A DNA stretch of 58,253 bases from a virus (IMGVR_UViG_3300022723_000216:1-58253); one strand, 5' to 3'. Shown: positions 13,901 through 22,995, counted from the stretch's first letter. Notes: generated from the letters alone by a model not told the origin. A program made the numbers and translations.

Positions 13901-15936
13901 CCGGCCTTCTTGGCTTCCTGGGCCAGCCGTTCGTCTTCGCGCTGGATCGCCAGGTCGATCAGTGAGCCGACCGGGTCGTGCTTGTCGTGGATCTGCCGGG
14001 CCACGCCGCCGGTCAACCAGGAGAAGCCGCCCTTGATCGCGGTCGATGCTTTCTGCGACCAGCCCCACCGCTCCCAGTTTTCCAGGATCTGGCTGCGGAG
14101 TTCGTCGCGTTCCCGACGGCAGCCTTCCACCCCCAGCATGTCCATGTAGTTCGCCACGCGCTTGCATGAGCAGGTCGGCGATGACTGTGCGCCGACCTCT
14201 TCCATCATGCCGGTCAACTGGGTGCCCGGCCCGTATCCGCGCGGCCACAGCAGAATCGCGACGTCGGGGCGGTCCCGATCTTGGCAGCCCAGCACGGTCA
14301 GGCCGGTATCGGCTCCCGTGTGTGAGGCAATGAACCACGCCGGGGTGTCGTCCAGGAACCCTTTGATCTGCGGCGCGTAGCCGGGCCGCTTGTTGTCGAG
14401 CTGCATGCCGTTGCGGGCCGTGTCGTGCAGTACGATCCAGCGTCGCACGCGCGGAGCCCACCGCTTGAGGTCGGCCGTCAGCCGCTCGTAGCAGTGCGGC
14501 GTCTTGAACACCAGCAGATCAGCGGCGCCTTCGAAGTCGGGCTCGTCGGGGAAGTCGTGCATCTGCGTCCGCGACCACTCAGCGGGGATGCCGGCCAACT
14601 GCGGCAGCAGCTCGTTGACCATCCGGTTGTCTTTGGCGCCCTCGAATAGGTAGCTGTGCAGGTTCCCCTGTGCGCCGGCAGCGAGCGCAACCGTCGTCTC
14701 GTGGAACCTGGTGAATTCGACGACGCGCTCGCTCTGCTCGGCCATCTCGCGCAGCTTGTCCATGTGCTTACCGAAGTAGGCCGACGTGTGTTTCGTGTCG
14801 GTGAAGATCGTTTCCATCGTGACCGTCTTCCGCACGGCCTGCGGCTCGTCGACGTGCGCGACCGGGTCGGCCACCAGGTGATCCCACCAGGCCGGATTGA
14901 GCAGGCCGCTGTCCACGAAGTGCGCCCGGACTGGCTCGACGTCGAGTCCCAGCTCGAGGTGCCCCAGCACGTAGTTGCGGCACTTGTCCCAGTTGGTGAG
15001 CCGATACTTCACGCCGCCCGGGCGTGCGAAGCGATGCAACCATTTCAGAAACCCCAGGCATAGCACCTGGCCGCCGGCGCGGCGCACCTTTTCGTGGATG
15101 TAAAGCTCTTCGCCGCCGAAGCCGCGGAAGTGCTCGTTGAAGCCCGGCCAGTCCGTTTTGCGGAACGCGAACAGCCCCAGGCCCTGGCCCGGCACTTCGA
15201 ACTCGTCGGCGTCGTCGGAACCCAAACGGCGGCAGCCTCGTTTGGCTAGCTGCTGTTGATGGCCCGCCCACTTGCCGGGCAGGACGGCACCCCACAAGTC
15301 CGGCCCCGGCGTCGTCGATACGTCGCCGAAGTCGTATAGCGGAAGCGGCTCGATTCCCGTGTTCAGCGTGACGTAACGCGCCGTGCCATCCTGGTTTTCG
15401 ACAACCGAGAAACGCTTGCCTTCGTATTCCCAGGCTTGGCCCCAGACGCCCCACATGCCCTCTCGCCACACGGGGTTAAAGTGCGTTTCGAACGAACCGA
15501 AGTGGTCCATCAGAATCGGGCCGCTAACGATGCCGCGGAAGTCCGGGCGCGCGTCGAACCACGCGATCAGCTTTTGAATCGTGCCTGCCGGTAGCATCAC
15601 GTGACTATCGAGGCACAGCACGATCTCGCCGCGGGCCTCGCGGATGGCGCGCTCGCGTGGGGCCGCGGTTCCCTGGGGCGACGGCATCAGTACATAGCGC
15701 GTGCCCAGCGTGCCGCGCACGAACTTGCCGTCTTTGAAGTCCTTCAGCTGTTGCTTGCTGGCCGGCGCGTCGGGCTTGTTGTCGACGACGACGATCTCGC
15801 ATTGCGACAGATCGTGGTACAGCCGCAGGGCCTGCACGGTGAAATAGACGCCGTCGAAGTCGTCGGCGGTAGCCATCACGATCGACAGCTTGGGTATGGG
15901 CGGGGTTGGGTTGCTCATAGTCTTGGTCGGGCTCAC
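13897..15936 (-). CDS. GT2-type glycosyltransferase fused to a methyltransferase-like domain
   Basis: The protein has 679 residues. Residues about 15-320 form a GT-A glycosyltransferase: KLSIVMATADDFDGVYFTVQ, EIVVVDNKPDAP, an acidic metal site CLDSHVML, and a FGGEELYIHEKVRRAG acceptor-side motif. Residues about 380-560 resemble cephalosporin-hydroxylase-type SAM methyltransferases (LLVFKTPHCYERLTADLKRW, RRWIVLHDTARNG). The rest is helical and charged. GTG at 15936 overlaps the stop of the GT6 gene, indicating coupling; an ATG at 15918 is an alternative. Likely role: building and methylating a glycan on the adjacent mucin-like protein or the capsid. Confidence 0.8.
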   Translation of the reverse strand: MSPTKTMSNPTPPIPKLSIVMATADDFDGVYFTVQALRLYHDLSQCEIVVVDNKPDAPASKQQLKDFKDGKFVRGTLGTRYVLMPSPQGTAAPRERAIREARGEIVLCLDSHVMLPAGTIQKLIAWFDARPDFRGIVSGPILMDHFGSFETHFNPVWREGMWGVWGQAWEYEGKRFSVVENQDGTARYVTLNTGIEPLPLYDFGDVSTTPGPDLWGAVLPGKWAGHQQQLAKRGCRRLGSDDADEFEVPGQGLGLFAFRKTDWPGFNEHFRGFGGEELYIHEKVRRAGGQVLCLGFLKWLHRFARPGGVKYRLTNWDKCRNYVLGHLELGLDVEPVRAHFVDSGLLNPAWWDHLVADPVAHVDEPQAVRKTVTMETIFTDTKHTSAYFGKHMDKLREMAEQSERVVEFTRFHETTVALAAGAQGNLHSYLFEGAKDNRMVNELLPQLAGIPAEWSRTQMHDFPDEPDFEGAADLLVFKTPHCYERLTADLKRWAPRVRRWIVLHDTARNGMQLDNKRPGYAPQIKGFLDDTPAWFIASHTGADTGLTVLGCQDRDRPDVAILLWPRGYGPGTQLTGMMEEVGAQSSPTCSCKRVANYMDMLGVEGCRRERDELRSQILENWERWGWSQKASTAIKGGFSWLTGGVARQIHDKHDPVGSLIDLAIQREDERLAQEAKKAG

Positions 15937-16694
15937 GAGAAAACAACGCGACCGCGCTTGATGTCGAACAGGTCGCCGCGGCGAGCGCGTAGCGCCGCGA
16001 GCTGTTCATGAATGGCAAACTCCGGCCGCCGTTCGATCGCCAGGCCCCCCTTGTCGCTCACCGAGAACGGGAACTCGTGACATGGTACCACAAGCGTCGG
16101 CTTGTTGTGGTGCCAGTACCAGTTGAGATAGCTCTCGTCGTTGACGGCGGCCTCGTATCCGCCCTCGCGGTCCGCGCGCTCGCGTTGCACGAGTTCGCGG
16201 CACATCTCCGCGACGCGGGCCGACGTGCCTCCAAAGAAGGCGCCGTAGCAGTAAACCTGGCCGGGCGCGTCGCTGGGCACGCAGCAATGGCTGTCGGGAT
16301 TGCGGTCAAACGGCTTGTGGCGAACGTCGCAGTAGTGCTGCCCGGCGACCAGCTCGCCCACGAACCACTGGCTGGTAAAACGTCGCTGGATGTTCGTGTC
16401 GGCATCGAAGTAATAGGTGTAGGCTTCGCCGGCCTCAGCCACCCGACCGACCGTCTCGATCTTGGCGTGGTCCGCCTCGAGCCAACTGCGGTGCTGGGTT
16501 TGTCGCCAGACCACCTGGCCGCGCGTTACGTCGAGGTGCTCATAGGGATCGACGTCGCTGAACAGGTGGAACGTGACACGGTGGTTGAACTCGGGGGCGT
16601 CCATGACGCCGCCATAGAAATGCATCCAGCGCCGGATAAACCGCAGCGCGAGAAGCGCGTAAGCGTTGGTTCCGATGACCGTGATGTTGATCAT
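15933..16694 (-). CDS. Glycosyltransferase family 6-like (ABO-type) enzyme
   Basis: The 253-residue protein has GT6 hallmarks: INITVIGTNAYALLALRFI near the start, FHLFSDVDPYE, a DxD-like YYFDADTNIQRRF, and the acceptor/donor motif VNDESYLNWYWHHNKP. GT6 enzymes add alpha-Gal or alpha-GalNAc to glycans. Bacterial members lack the stem and membrane anchor, as here. The ATG overlaps the stop of the mucin-like gene (ATGA), so the enzyme is co-produced with its presumed substrate. The donor sugar cannot be told from sequence. Confidence 0.85.
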   Translation of the reverse strand: MINITVIGTNAYALLALRFIRRWMHFYGGVMDAPEFNHRVTFHLFSDVDPYEHLDVTRGQVVWRQTQHRSWLEADHAKIETVGRVAEAGEAYTYYFDADTNIQRRFTSQWFVGELVAGQHYCDVRHKPFDRNPDSHCCVPSDAPGQVYCYGAFFGGTSARVAEMCRELVQRERADREGGYEAAVNDESYLNWYWHHNKPTLVVPCHEFPFSVSDKGGLAIERRPEFAIHEQLAALRARRGDLFDIKRGRVVFS

Positions 16695-18748
16695 GGCGGC
16701 GGCGTCGTCGTGGCGAATGTGCACTGGCCACCCGCCGACCCTTTGGTGCAGCAGTCTGCGGCCTGCGATTCGTAAGTGATCGGATTGCACGGCTGCCCCA
16801 GCTGCGCCCGTTGCGCCGGCGACAGGTCGCACTGACAACAGGCTGGGTCGAAGAAAATGTCGCACGGCAATTCGACAACGGTGCCTTCCGGGCAGACAAG
16901 CCCGCAGCCTCCTGGGCCGCAGGTTTCCTCTTCGCATGGCTCGGCCGTAGTCGTGGTGGTGGTGCTCGTGGTCGTGGTCGTCGTGGTGGTCGTTGTCGTG
17001 CTCGTGGTGGTCGTTGTCGTCGTGGTCGTCGTGGTGGTCGTTGTCGTGCTCGTGGTGGTCGTTGTCGTCGTGGTCGTCGTGGTGGTCGTTGTCGTGCTCG
17101 TGGTCGTTGTCGTCGTGCTCGTGGTGGTCGTTGTCGTGGTGGTCGGCGGATCTTCGTGCAGGCACGGCGCGACGTACACCTCGCAGTCATCGTTCGGCGG
17201 CCGGCCCGGGTACGCGCAGAAGCACTCCCCGCAGTCGTCGTCGTCGAGCTGCCAATTGCCGCCGCCATCGTCGCTGTAGGTGCAGCCTGACCCACACTCG
17301 GGCGTCGTCGTGGTGGTGGTCGTGCTGGGCTCCGGCGTCGTCGTGCTGGGATCGCACGGATCGGGGGTTCCGGTCGCACACTCGCTGCACGCCCGCGATC
17401 GACACGGAACGGTAACGTAGGCACCGCAGGTACAGGATCCCGTCGGCGCCGGGCCGGCAACGCAGTCGGCCGCCGTCCATAACGTGCATCCATAGCACTG
17501 GTAGGGATTCGTGCCGCAGTCGGGGCAGTAGTTGTTGCCGCTGCAGCTGCCGCCGGCGTACCGCCAGGTCGGGTTCGTATAGCCGGCGCAGACATACGAG
17601 TGACCACCCCCGCACGTATCGTCCGGCCGCGGCGGGCACGTGGTCGTGGCGGGCACGCAGGGCTCGCAGTGCGATTGGCAGGGGTCGATCGATGGCGCCG
17701 GTCCGCAGCCTCCGCACACGTCGTTGCCCATGCAGTCCACGGCCCCACCGCCGCACGCCTCGACCCGGATGATGCCTAGCACGGGGTCGTTGTACCAACA
17801 GCACTGGCCGCAATCCGGTGCCGGCGTGGTCGTGCACTCCGGCGTCGTGGTGGTCGTGCTGGGGTCCGCCGTGGTCGTGGTCGTTGTGCTGGTGGTGCTG
17901 GTAGTCGTGCACTCGATCGGAGGCTCGTTCATCGAGTCCGATCGCTCGCAGCGCGTATAGGTGCAGTCCCCTTCGGCCGTCGGGCAGAACGTCGGATACG
18001 AGCAGCGCCATTCTGGCTCGGGCGTCGTGGTGGTCGTTGTCGTGCTGGGATCCGGCGTGGTCGTCGCTTCGATGCATTCGCACGGATCCGGCGTGGTGGT
18101 CGTCGTGTTGGCGTTGGTGCAACAGTTCTCGTCGTCGGGGATCCAGACCAACGACCCGTCGGCGACGAACTTGCACTCGCAGTCGGGCGCCGGCTCCGGC
18201 GTGGTCGTCGTGCTGGTGGTGCTGGTAGTCGACGACGTGGAATCGAGCAGCCGCACCCACAGCTCCTGGATGCCGGTCCCGCTGACGGGCGACAAGATCT
18301 CGACGGGCCCGGACGCGGCGCTGCTGAGAACGTGCTCGCCTGGCGTGGGGGTGGCGTGCGTATGCGCCGCGCTGGTCACGTTCACGCGCGCGATGCAGCG
18401 ACCGCTAATCTGCGCGCGGCCTTCCTCGCATGCGGGCAGTGGGTCGGTCAGAATCGCGTATCGCAGGTGAGCGAACGATGCCGGCGTGTTGCCCTCGAAT
18501 GCCGGATCGTAGGGGGGCATTTCGATCAGCAGGTGATCGCCCAGCTGTACGACGTCGCCGGCTTCTCGGTCGCCGCACGTTTGGTTCCGTACCGAGACGG
18601 CGTCGAGCTCTGTGCCGTGCGTATCGGCACCTGGCGGCCGCGGGCCCCTTCGGTATCCCTCACGCATGTCAACCAGGTCGTTGACGAACTCCGCCTCGCG
18701 CAGAGGCGTGTCGGCCAGTGGCTGGCCTGGCGATACCTTCTTGGCCAT
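16691..18748 (-). CDS. Mucin-like protein with poly-Thr tracts and Cys-rich modules
   Basis: The protein has about 685 residues. The N-terminal 190 residues look globular (PLREAEFVNDLVDMREGYRR, VVQLGDHLLIEMPPYDP). Then Thr/Ser/Pro tracts alternate with small Cys-rich modules (CECKFVADG, CGQCCWYNDPVLG, CGPGGCGLVCPEG). The longest Thr tract runs about 70 residues. The N-terminal part, encoded next to tail genes, probably attaches to the virion. Dense Thr is ideal for O-glycosylation, and two glycosyltransferases follow in the same transcript. The start is taken at the ATG (18748) in a TGATG overlap. Confidence 0.75.
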   Translation of the reverse strand: MAKKVSPGQPLADTPLREAEFVNDLVDMREGYRRGPRPPGADTHGTELDAVSVRNQTCGDREAGDVVQLGDHLLIEMPPYDPAFEGNTPASFAHLRYAILTDPLPACEEGRAQISGRCIARVNVTSAAHTHATPTPGEHVLSSAASGPVEILSPVSGTGIQELWVRLLDSTSSTTSTTSTTTTPEPAPDCECKFVADGSLVWIPDDENCCTNANTTTTTPDPCECIEATTTPDPSTTTTTTTPEPEWRCSYPTFCPTAEGDCTYTRCERSDSMNEPPIECTTTSTTSTTTTTTADPSTTTTTPECTTTPAPDCGQCCWYNDPVLGIIRVEACGGGAVDCMGNDVCGGCGPAPSIDPCQSHCEPCVPATTTCPPRPDDTCGGGHSYVCAGYTNPTWRYAGGSCSGNNYCPDCGTNPYQCYGCTLWTAADCVAGPAPTGSCTCGAYVTVPCRSRACSECATGTPDPCDPSTTTPEPSTTTTTTTPECGSGCTYSDDGGGNWQLDDDDCGECFCAYPGRPPNDDCEVYVAPCLHEDPPTTTTTTTTSTTTTTTSTTTTTTTTTTTTTTTSTTTTTTTTTTTTTTTSTTTTTTTTTTTSTTTTTTAEPCEEETCGPGGCGLVCPEGTVVELPCDIFFDPACCQCDLSPAQRAQLGQPCNPITYESQAADCCTKGSAGGQCTFATTTPPP
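16947..17145. repeat. GTC/GTG triplet repeat tract encoding poly-Thr
   Basis: About 200 bp consist almost only of GTC, GTG, GTT and CTC triplets on the plus strand, that is ACN (Thr) and occasional AGC (Ser) codons on the minus strand. Sub-blocks such as GTCGTGCTCGTGGTGGTC recur. The tract is prone to slippage and length change. Confidence 0.9.
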
Positions 18749-19548
18749 CACTCAAATCCAAACACATCGGCGAAAGCGATTGAGTCGTAGATCCGGTGGA
18801 TCGTCACCTGCCGGGCTTTCTGGATCCGCCTCTGGCTCACCGTGCGAGGTGTAAAGATCACGTCGAGCAGGTGATGCCCTTTCTTCACGATGCCAGCGAT
18901 GTCGCCAACCGACAGGCCGGTCGCATTTTGGCTGGCGAGCACTTCCAGCGCCACCTCCGATTCCGAGTCGCTGCCGGTTCCTGACGCACCGATTAGCAGC
19001 AGTTCCTCGGCTTCGAAGCCGCGCCACGGCAAGCTGTTGGTGTGGGCCGTGGCACCGGCCAAGGCGCGGGCCAGCGACTCGTCGACGACGCCCTGCGGGT
19101 ACCGATAGGTGTACGTCATTCGCAAGGCTGGGATGTACACGTCGGCACCCTCGACGTCCCCATCTTTATTGACGCCGATCGCATTGTTCTCGACGGCGGT
19201 CTCTCCGGGGGCTGCATAGGTGTCGACGACTTCTTTGGAGGCCCGGAGGCGGAGTGTAGCGCCGCCAGCAGAGAACCCGAATCCGACACTGCCGACGTCG
19301 CGCTTGCGCTGCCCGTAGGGCGCGGTGATGATGTATTGAGACCAGCCTTCGGGGTCGACGCTGATGGGCTGCCGCCACAGCTGGCCGACTTGCGTGAAGA
19401 CGCTGGCGGGCAACGCTTGGAGCGCGTAGGCGGTGACCGTCGTCTCGTCGAACTCGCCGCTGGCATTATAGCGCAGGGTGAGCGACGGCGGCTCCAGAGT
19501 GATAGAGCGGCTGTCTGGGCGTTCGTCGAATTGAAAGATCTCGCTCAC
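18748..19548 (-). CDS. Putative tail or baseplate protein downstream of the tape measure
   Basis: This 266-residue protein follows the tape-measure gene with a 4-base overlap, the position of the distal tail/baseplate hub gene in siphoviruses. It has beta-rich sequence (SITLEPPSLTLRYNASGEFD, PALRMTYTYRYPQGVV) and a conserved-looking VGFGFSAGGATLRLRASKEV stretch. I do not recognise a specific family. Structural role is inferred from synteny. Confidence 0.55.
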   Translation of the reverse strand: MSEIFQFDERPDSRSITLEPPSLTLRYNASGEFDETTVTAYALQALPASVFTQVGQLWRQPISVDPEGWSQYIITAPYGQRKRDVGSVGFGFSAGGATLRLRASKEVVDTYAAPGETAVENNAIGVNKDGDVEGADVYIPALRMTYTYRYPQGVVDESLARALAGATAHTNSLPWRGFEAEELLLIGASGTGSDSESEVALEVLASQNATGLSVGDIAGIVKKGHHLLDVIFTPRTVSQRRIQKARQVTIHRIYDSIAFADVFGFE

Positions 19549-22091
19549 TTGAACACGGCCTCCCGTCTTTGCCGCATCATCTCCTCGTGCTGCTTGCGGT
19601 TCAGGTCGCGGATCTCCTCGAGCGTCCGTTGCTCCTTGCTTGTGCCAGACACCCCCTCGCGCCCGCGGGCTTCAGCCGCCGCCGCTGAGAACGTAGTGAA
19701 CACCGCCTCCTTCGCCCCATCGACTCCGTCACGCCGGCCGGCCTGCGCCTTGAGAAGCTCGAACTTCTCGACGATCGAATCCGTCTCCAGACCGGCGTCG
19801 ATGGCCTGCATCATCTCCTGCTCGAATTGCAGGGCGAGCCGCGCCAGTTCCTTGTCGAGCTCGCTTAGGTCCGGGTCGACCTCGATCCGCACGCGCTCCA
19901 GGTCCATCATCTGTTGGATCTCAGAGTTGAGCTTGTCGGTAGCCTCCTGCGCAAGCCGCTCGTCTTCACGCTTCCGCACATCAGCGATGGCCGCCGCAGC
20001 GTCGGCCTCCACTTGGAAGTGCTCGGCCGGATCGAACACACCGGCCTCGTCGAGCAGCTTGCGACGCTCGGCGGCGAGCTCCTGGATGTCCTTGATCTCC
20101 TGCTCGACGCGCGTGCGACGCTTACGGGCGAACTCTTCCTCGAGCTCGTCGAGACGCTTGGCGGCGTCCCCGGCGTCAGCCTGACGCTGCATGTTGGTGG
20201 AGGCCTGGTCGGCTGCCTGCTGATTCTCGCTGGCAGGGGCGGCCTCGTCAGCCGTCGCCCCGCCAGTGATGGCACCAGCACTGCCGGCGTCGAGCGCATT
20301 GCGGCGTTGCTGTAACTTATGCAGCTGCCGCTCCAGGGCCGTGAGGTCGTTCATGATCCCTTCGGCGCCGGACGTTGCCCCGGGCATGAACAGCCGCAGC
20401 GTGTGCCGCCAGGTCGCGTTGGTCGCCTCGAGCGCCTGGTTGGCCTCGGAAATGTTTTTGCGCACTTCGGCCATCTCGCGGCCGATCTCCATGTCGGCCT
20501 GCTGCCGCATGACGTCGAGCAGTTGCCCGTAAGCACCGCGCATGCCCTCGATCTCGCCGGTCGCCGAGTTGATCGACAGTCCCAGGTCACCGTGGCGTTG
20601 TTCCAGCTGGTCGATGATGCCCGCCGCCTCGCGCATCTCGGCGCTGGTGCGACTTTGCTGGTTGGCCAGCTGCTCGAGGCGTTCGAACAGAGCAAGGTCC
20701 GATGCGCGCAGCTTGTCGGCCTCCTCACGAGCGTTGCTCATCTCGCGGGTCAAGTCGGCGGTCACTGTTACCAGCGCGTGCACGCCCACGGCAGTCGCCG
20801 CCAGCGCGGTCAACGCCACCACGACAAGCCCAAGCGGAGAGAACAGGGCAGCAATCCCGCCCAGAGCGATTGACACGGCGCCGGCCGTCAGCCCCAGCGC
20901 GGCAAACCCGGCGCCAGCCACACCGATGCCGGCGGCCAGCTTGACGAGCGACTGCACGAGATCCGCGTTTTCCTCGATCCATTGGGTAGTCGCGCCAGCT
21001 ACCTCGGTCAGCCATTGCCCGAACTTCATGCCGTCGCCCTCGAGCACTTCGCCGATCTTGATGGCGACGCCTTCGGTCGCGCTCAGCAGGATCCGCAGCA
21101 CGCCGCCCAAGCCGGCGTCCATCTCGGCGGCTGTGGACGCCGCGGCCCCCTCGGCATCACGCAGCGCGTCGGATAGCTCCTGGACGTTGACGACGTTCTT
21201 GCTGATGGCCGATGCGGACGTGATGCCCAGCAGGCCGAACGCTTCGTTGAACTTGGCCGCTCGCTCGCCGGTCCCCAGTTCCGCGGTCGCTTTATTCACT
21301 TCGTCGAGCACCTGCACCAGCGGCCTGGCGTTGCCGGCTGCGTCGCGGAACGAGACCTTGAAGATGCCTTCCAGCTTCTCAGCATCGGCGCCTGTGACCG
21401 TGAGCAGACGTCGCAGGGCGGTACCCGCGGCAGAGCCCTGGATGCCGACGTTGCCCAGCGCACCGAGGATCGCCAGCGTGTCCTCGATCGACATGTTGAA
21501 GTCGGCTGCCACCGGGCCGGCGTAGCTCAGCGAGTCGCCCAGCGATTCGACCGTGTTGAAACTCTTGTTGGCCGCGACCGTCAAAGCGTCCGCCACGCGC
21601 GTGGCATCACCGGCCTGGAGGCCGAACTCCCGGATGGCGGCCGCCATGATGCCGCTGGCCATGGTGGCGTCGGTGCTCGTGGCTCGGGCCAGGTTCAGGA
21701 CGGACGCCGTCATGGCATCCACCTGGTCGGCAGTGAAACCGGCGCGTCCCAGTTCGGCCATCAGCGCCGCCACCTGCACGGCGGTGAAGCTGGTCGTGCG
21801 GCCGAGCTCCTTGGCCTTCTGCGTCAGGCGTTCAAACTCCTCGGCGCTCGACTGCGAGACGGCCTTGACCTCGCGCATCTTGTCGTCGAAGTCGGCGAAG
21901 CGCTTGGTGGCCAGAGCAACCGGCGTGAGCATCACGATGCTGGCCGTCATCATCGAGCGGCCGAGCGTGCCGATGTCGCTGGCAAAGTCCCGCATCTGCC
22001 GGCGCGCGTTCGCCAGGCCACGCTGGAAGCGCGAATTCTTCGTGTATAATTCGACGTATGCCGCGCCGGCTTTGATATCTGCACGTGCCAT
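19545..22091 (-). CDS. Phage tail tape-measure protein (TP901 family)
   Basis: The 848-residue protein sets tail length. The N-terminal part shows the TP901 core: FQRGLANARRQMRDFASDIG, MLTPVALATKRFADFDDKMR, REVKAVSQSSAEEFERLTQK and AEEFERLTQKAKELGRTTSF with FTAVQVAALMAELGRAGF. A glycine/alanine-rich hydrophobic segment (VAGAGFAALGLTAGAVSIAL) lies mid-protein. The C-terminal third is charged coiled coil (EEEFARKRRTRVEQEIKDIQ). This size predicts a fairly short tail compared with phages of similar genome size. Confidence 0.92.
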   Translation of the reverse strand: MARADIKAGAAYVELYTKNSRFQRGLANARRQMRDFASDIGTLGRSMMTASIVMLTPVALATKRFADFDDKMREVKAVSQSSAEEFERLTQKAKELGRTTSFTAVQVAALMAELGRAGFTADQVDAMTASVLNLARATSTDATMASGIMAAAIREFGLQAGDATRVADALTVAANKSFNTVESLGDSLSYAGPVAADFNMSIEDTLAILGALGNVGIQGSAAGTALRRLLTVTGADAEKLEGIFKVSFRDAAGNARPLVQVLDEVNKATAELGTGERAAKFNEAFGLLGITSASAISKNVVNVQELSDALRDAEGAAASTAAEMDAGLGGVLRILLSATEGVAIKIGEVLEGDGMKFGQWLTEVAGATTQWIEENADLVQSLVKLAAGIGVAGAGFAALGLTAGAVSIALGGIAALFSPLGLVVVALTALAATAVGVHALVTVTADLTREMSNAREEADKLRASDLALFERLEQLANQQSRTSAEMREAAGIIDQLEQRHGDLGLSINSATGEIEGMRGAYGQLLDVMRQQADMEIGREMAEVRKNISEANQALEATNATWRHTLRLFMPGATSGAEGIMNDLTALERQLHKLQQRRNALDAGSAGAITGGATADEAAPASENQQAADQASTNMQRQADAGDAAKRLDELEEEFARKRRTRVEQEIKDIQELAAERRKLLDEAGVFDPAEHFQVEADAAAAIADVRKREDERLAQEATDKLNSEIQQMMDLERVRIEVDPDLSELDKELARLALQFEQEMMQAIDAGLETDSIVEKFELLKAQAGRRDGVDGAKEAVFTTFSAAAAEARGREGVSGTSKEQRTLEEIRDLNRKQHEEMMRQRREAVFK

Positions 22092-22092
22092 G

Positions 22093-22312
22093 TCACGCTA
22101 TCCCCAAGAGTCGGCGACGTCGGGCAGGGTCGTAATGTTCTCGCTCTCCACCTCGTCTGCCTGACGTGCCACCGAGGATTTCGGACTTGCCATTGGCCAT
22201 CAGGTACAGTTCGGCGCACGTCAGTCCGTGGGGCCTGACTCCGACGAAGCCGGCGAGCTCGTAGCACCAGTCGGCGGGGTCAATCCGACGGCCGCGTCGA
22301 GTTGTGCCTCGA
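22093..22312 (-). CDS. Tail chaperone T-type extension in the -1 frame (probable frameshift product)
   Basis: Overlapping the 3' end of the 22221-22784 gene in the -1 frame is an open frame encoding DPADWCYELAGFVGVRPHGL and TCAELYLMANGKSEIL. This resembles the domain at the start of tail-assembly T regions. The frame has no convincing start codon and ends two bases before the tape-measure gene. It is most simply the frameshifted GT half of the tail chaperone. No canonical XXXYYYZ slippery heptamer is visible, so the shift site is undetermined. Confidence 0.6.
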
Positions 22313-22784
22313 CCAGGCCCACGGCTCGATCGACCATTGCCGGATCGAGCCGCTTCTCGAGTCGCGCCATCGTCGCCCGCTGCGCCAGTTCCCGAGCCCG
22401 CTCGGTCTTCTCGATGACCTTCTGCAGGAACTGGCGCTTCTGAGGGGGGAGAAATTCAAAGCAGGCTTGCTGCAACGCCTGCCACGCCTCCGTCTCGACG
22501 CCGCCGAGCCGCGCGCCGAATTCCTCGTCAGTGATCCCGGCGTCTTTGGCCTGGTCGCGGCAGACAAGATACATCACGTCGATCCACAACACCCAATCCA
22601 CGTCGAACCGCTGATAGGTGGCGCCCGAGAATTCAGCGAGGTCGACCGCCGTGCAGCCCTTATCGATCAGCGGCCGATGGTGGCATCTTTCGGTCTCGCA
22701 CGTTTGTGCTCTGACCATCTTCACCGTCGGGCCGTCGAGCCTTATCGTCCACTCGTGGCCCTTGTTGTCCTTCCACGTTGGCAT
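22221..22784 (-). CDS. Tail assembly chaperone, G-like
   Basis: This 187-residue protein lies immediately upstream of the tape-measure gene, as the G/GT chaperone does in siphoviruses. It opens with a beta-rich MPTWKDNKGHEWTIRLDGPT segment and has helical middle parts (GVETEAWQALQQACFEFLPP, KRQFLQKVIEKTERARELAQ). An overlapping -1 frame (22093-22312) gives the T part. The chaperone coats the tape-measure protein during tail tube assembly. Confidence 0.75.
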   Translation of the reverse strand: MPTWKDNKGHEWTIRLDGPTVKMVRAQTCETERCHHRPLIDKGCTAVDLAEFSGATYQRFDVDWVLWIDVMYLVCRDQAKDAGITDEEFGARLGGVETEAWQALQQACFEFLPPQKRQFLQKVIEKTERARELAQRATMARLEKRLDPAMVDRAVGLVEAQLDAAVGLTPPTGATSSPASSESGPTD

Positions 22785-22995
22785 GGTCGCTCCTTGGCGG
22801 CTTGGCCGCCGGCTGCGGCGGCTTGCGATCGGGCTTCGTCGCCGGCATGCGCCGCTTTCTGGCGAAGTGCTCGGCGCGCTTGGGACTCACGTTCGCCTTG
22901 GCGGCCAAGGCCTGAACGTCGACGTCCTCGACGCGCTTCCCGGTCTCCGCCAGGGTGTTGATGAATCGCTGCTCGTCGTCTTTGATGCGTGGCAT
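22660..22995 (-). CDS. Small HTH-like basic protein
   Basis: The start is placed at MPRIKDDEQRFINTLAETG (22995). The first 60 residues look real and hold an HTH-like VQALAAKANVSPKRAEHFAR segment. The C-terminal half is basic, disordered and overlaps the tail chaperone gene by about 125 bases in another frame, which is unusual. The function is unknown. The alternative is that the real gene is shorter and this frame is open by chance in GC-rich DNA. Confidence 0.5.
   Translation of the reverse strand: MPRIKDDEQRFINTLAETGKRVEDVDVQALAAKANVSPKRAEHFARKRRMPATKPDRKPPQPAAKPPRSDHANVEGQQGPRVDDKARRPDGEDGQSTNVRDRKMPPSAADR

Noticed and set aside
16857-18470. Plus-strand poly-Val, poly-Trp/Ser or poly-Arg frames opposite the Thr-rich gene
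   Set aside because: They are triplet-repeat shadows of the Thr codons. Only the minus-strand frame has globular ends, Cys modules and coupled neighbours.
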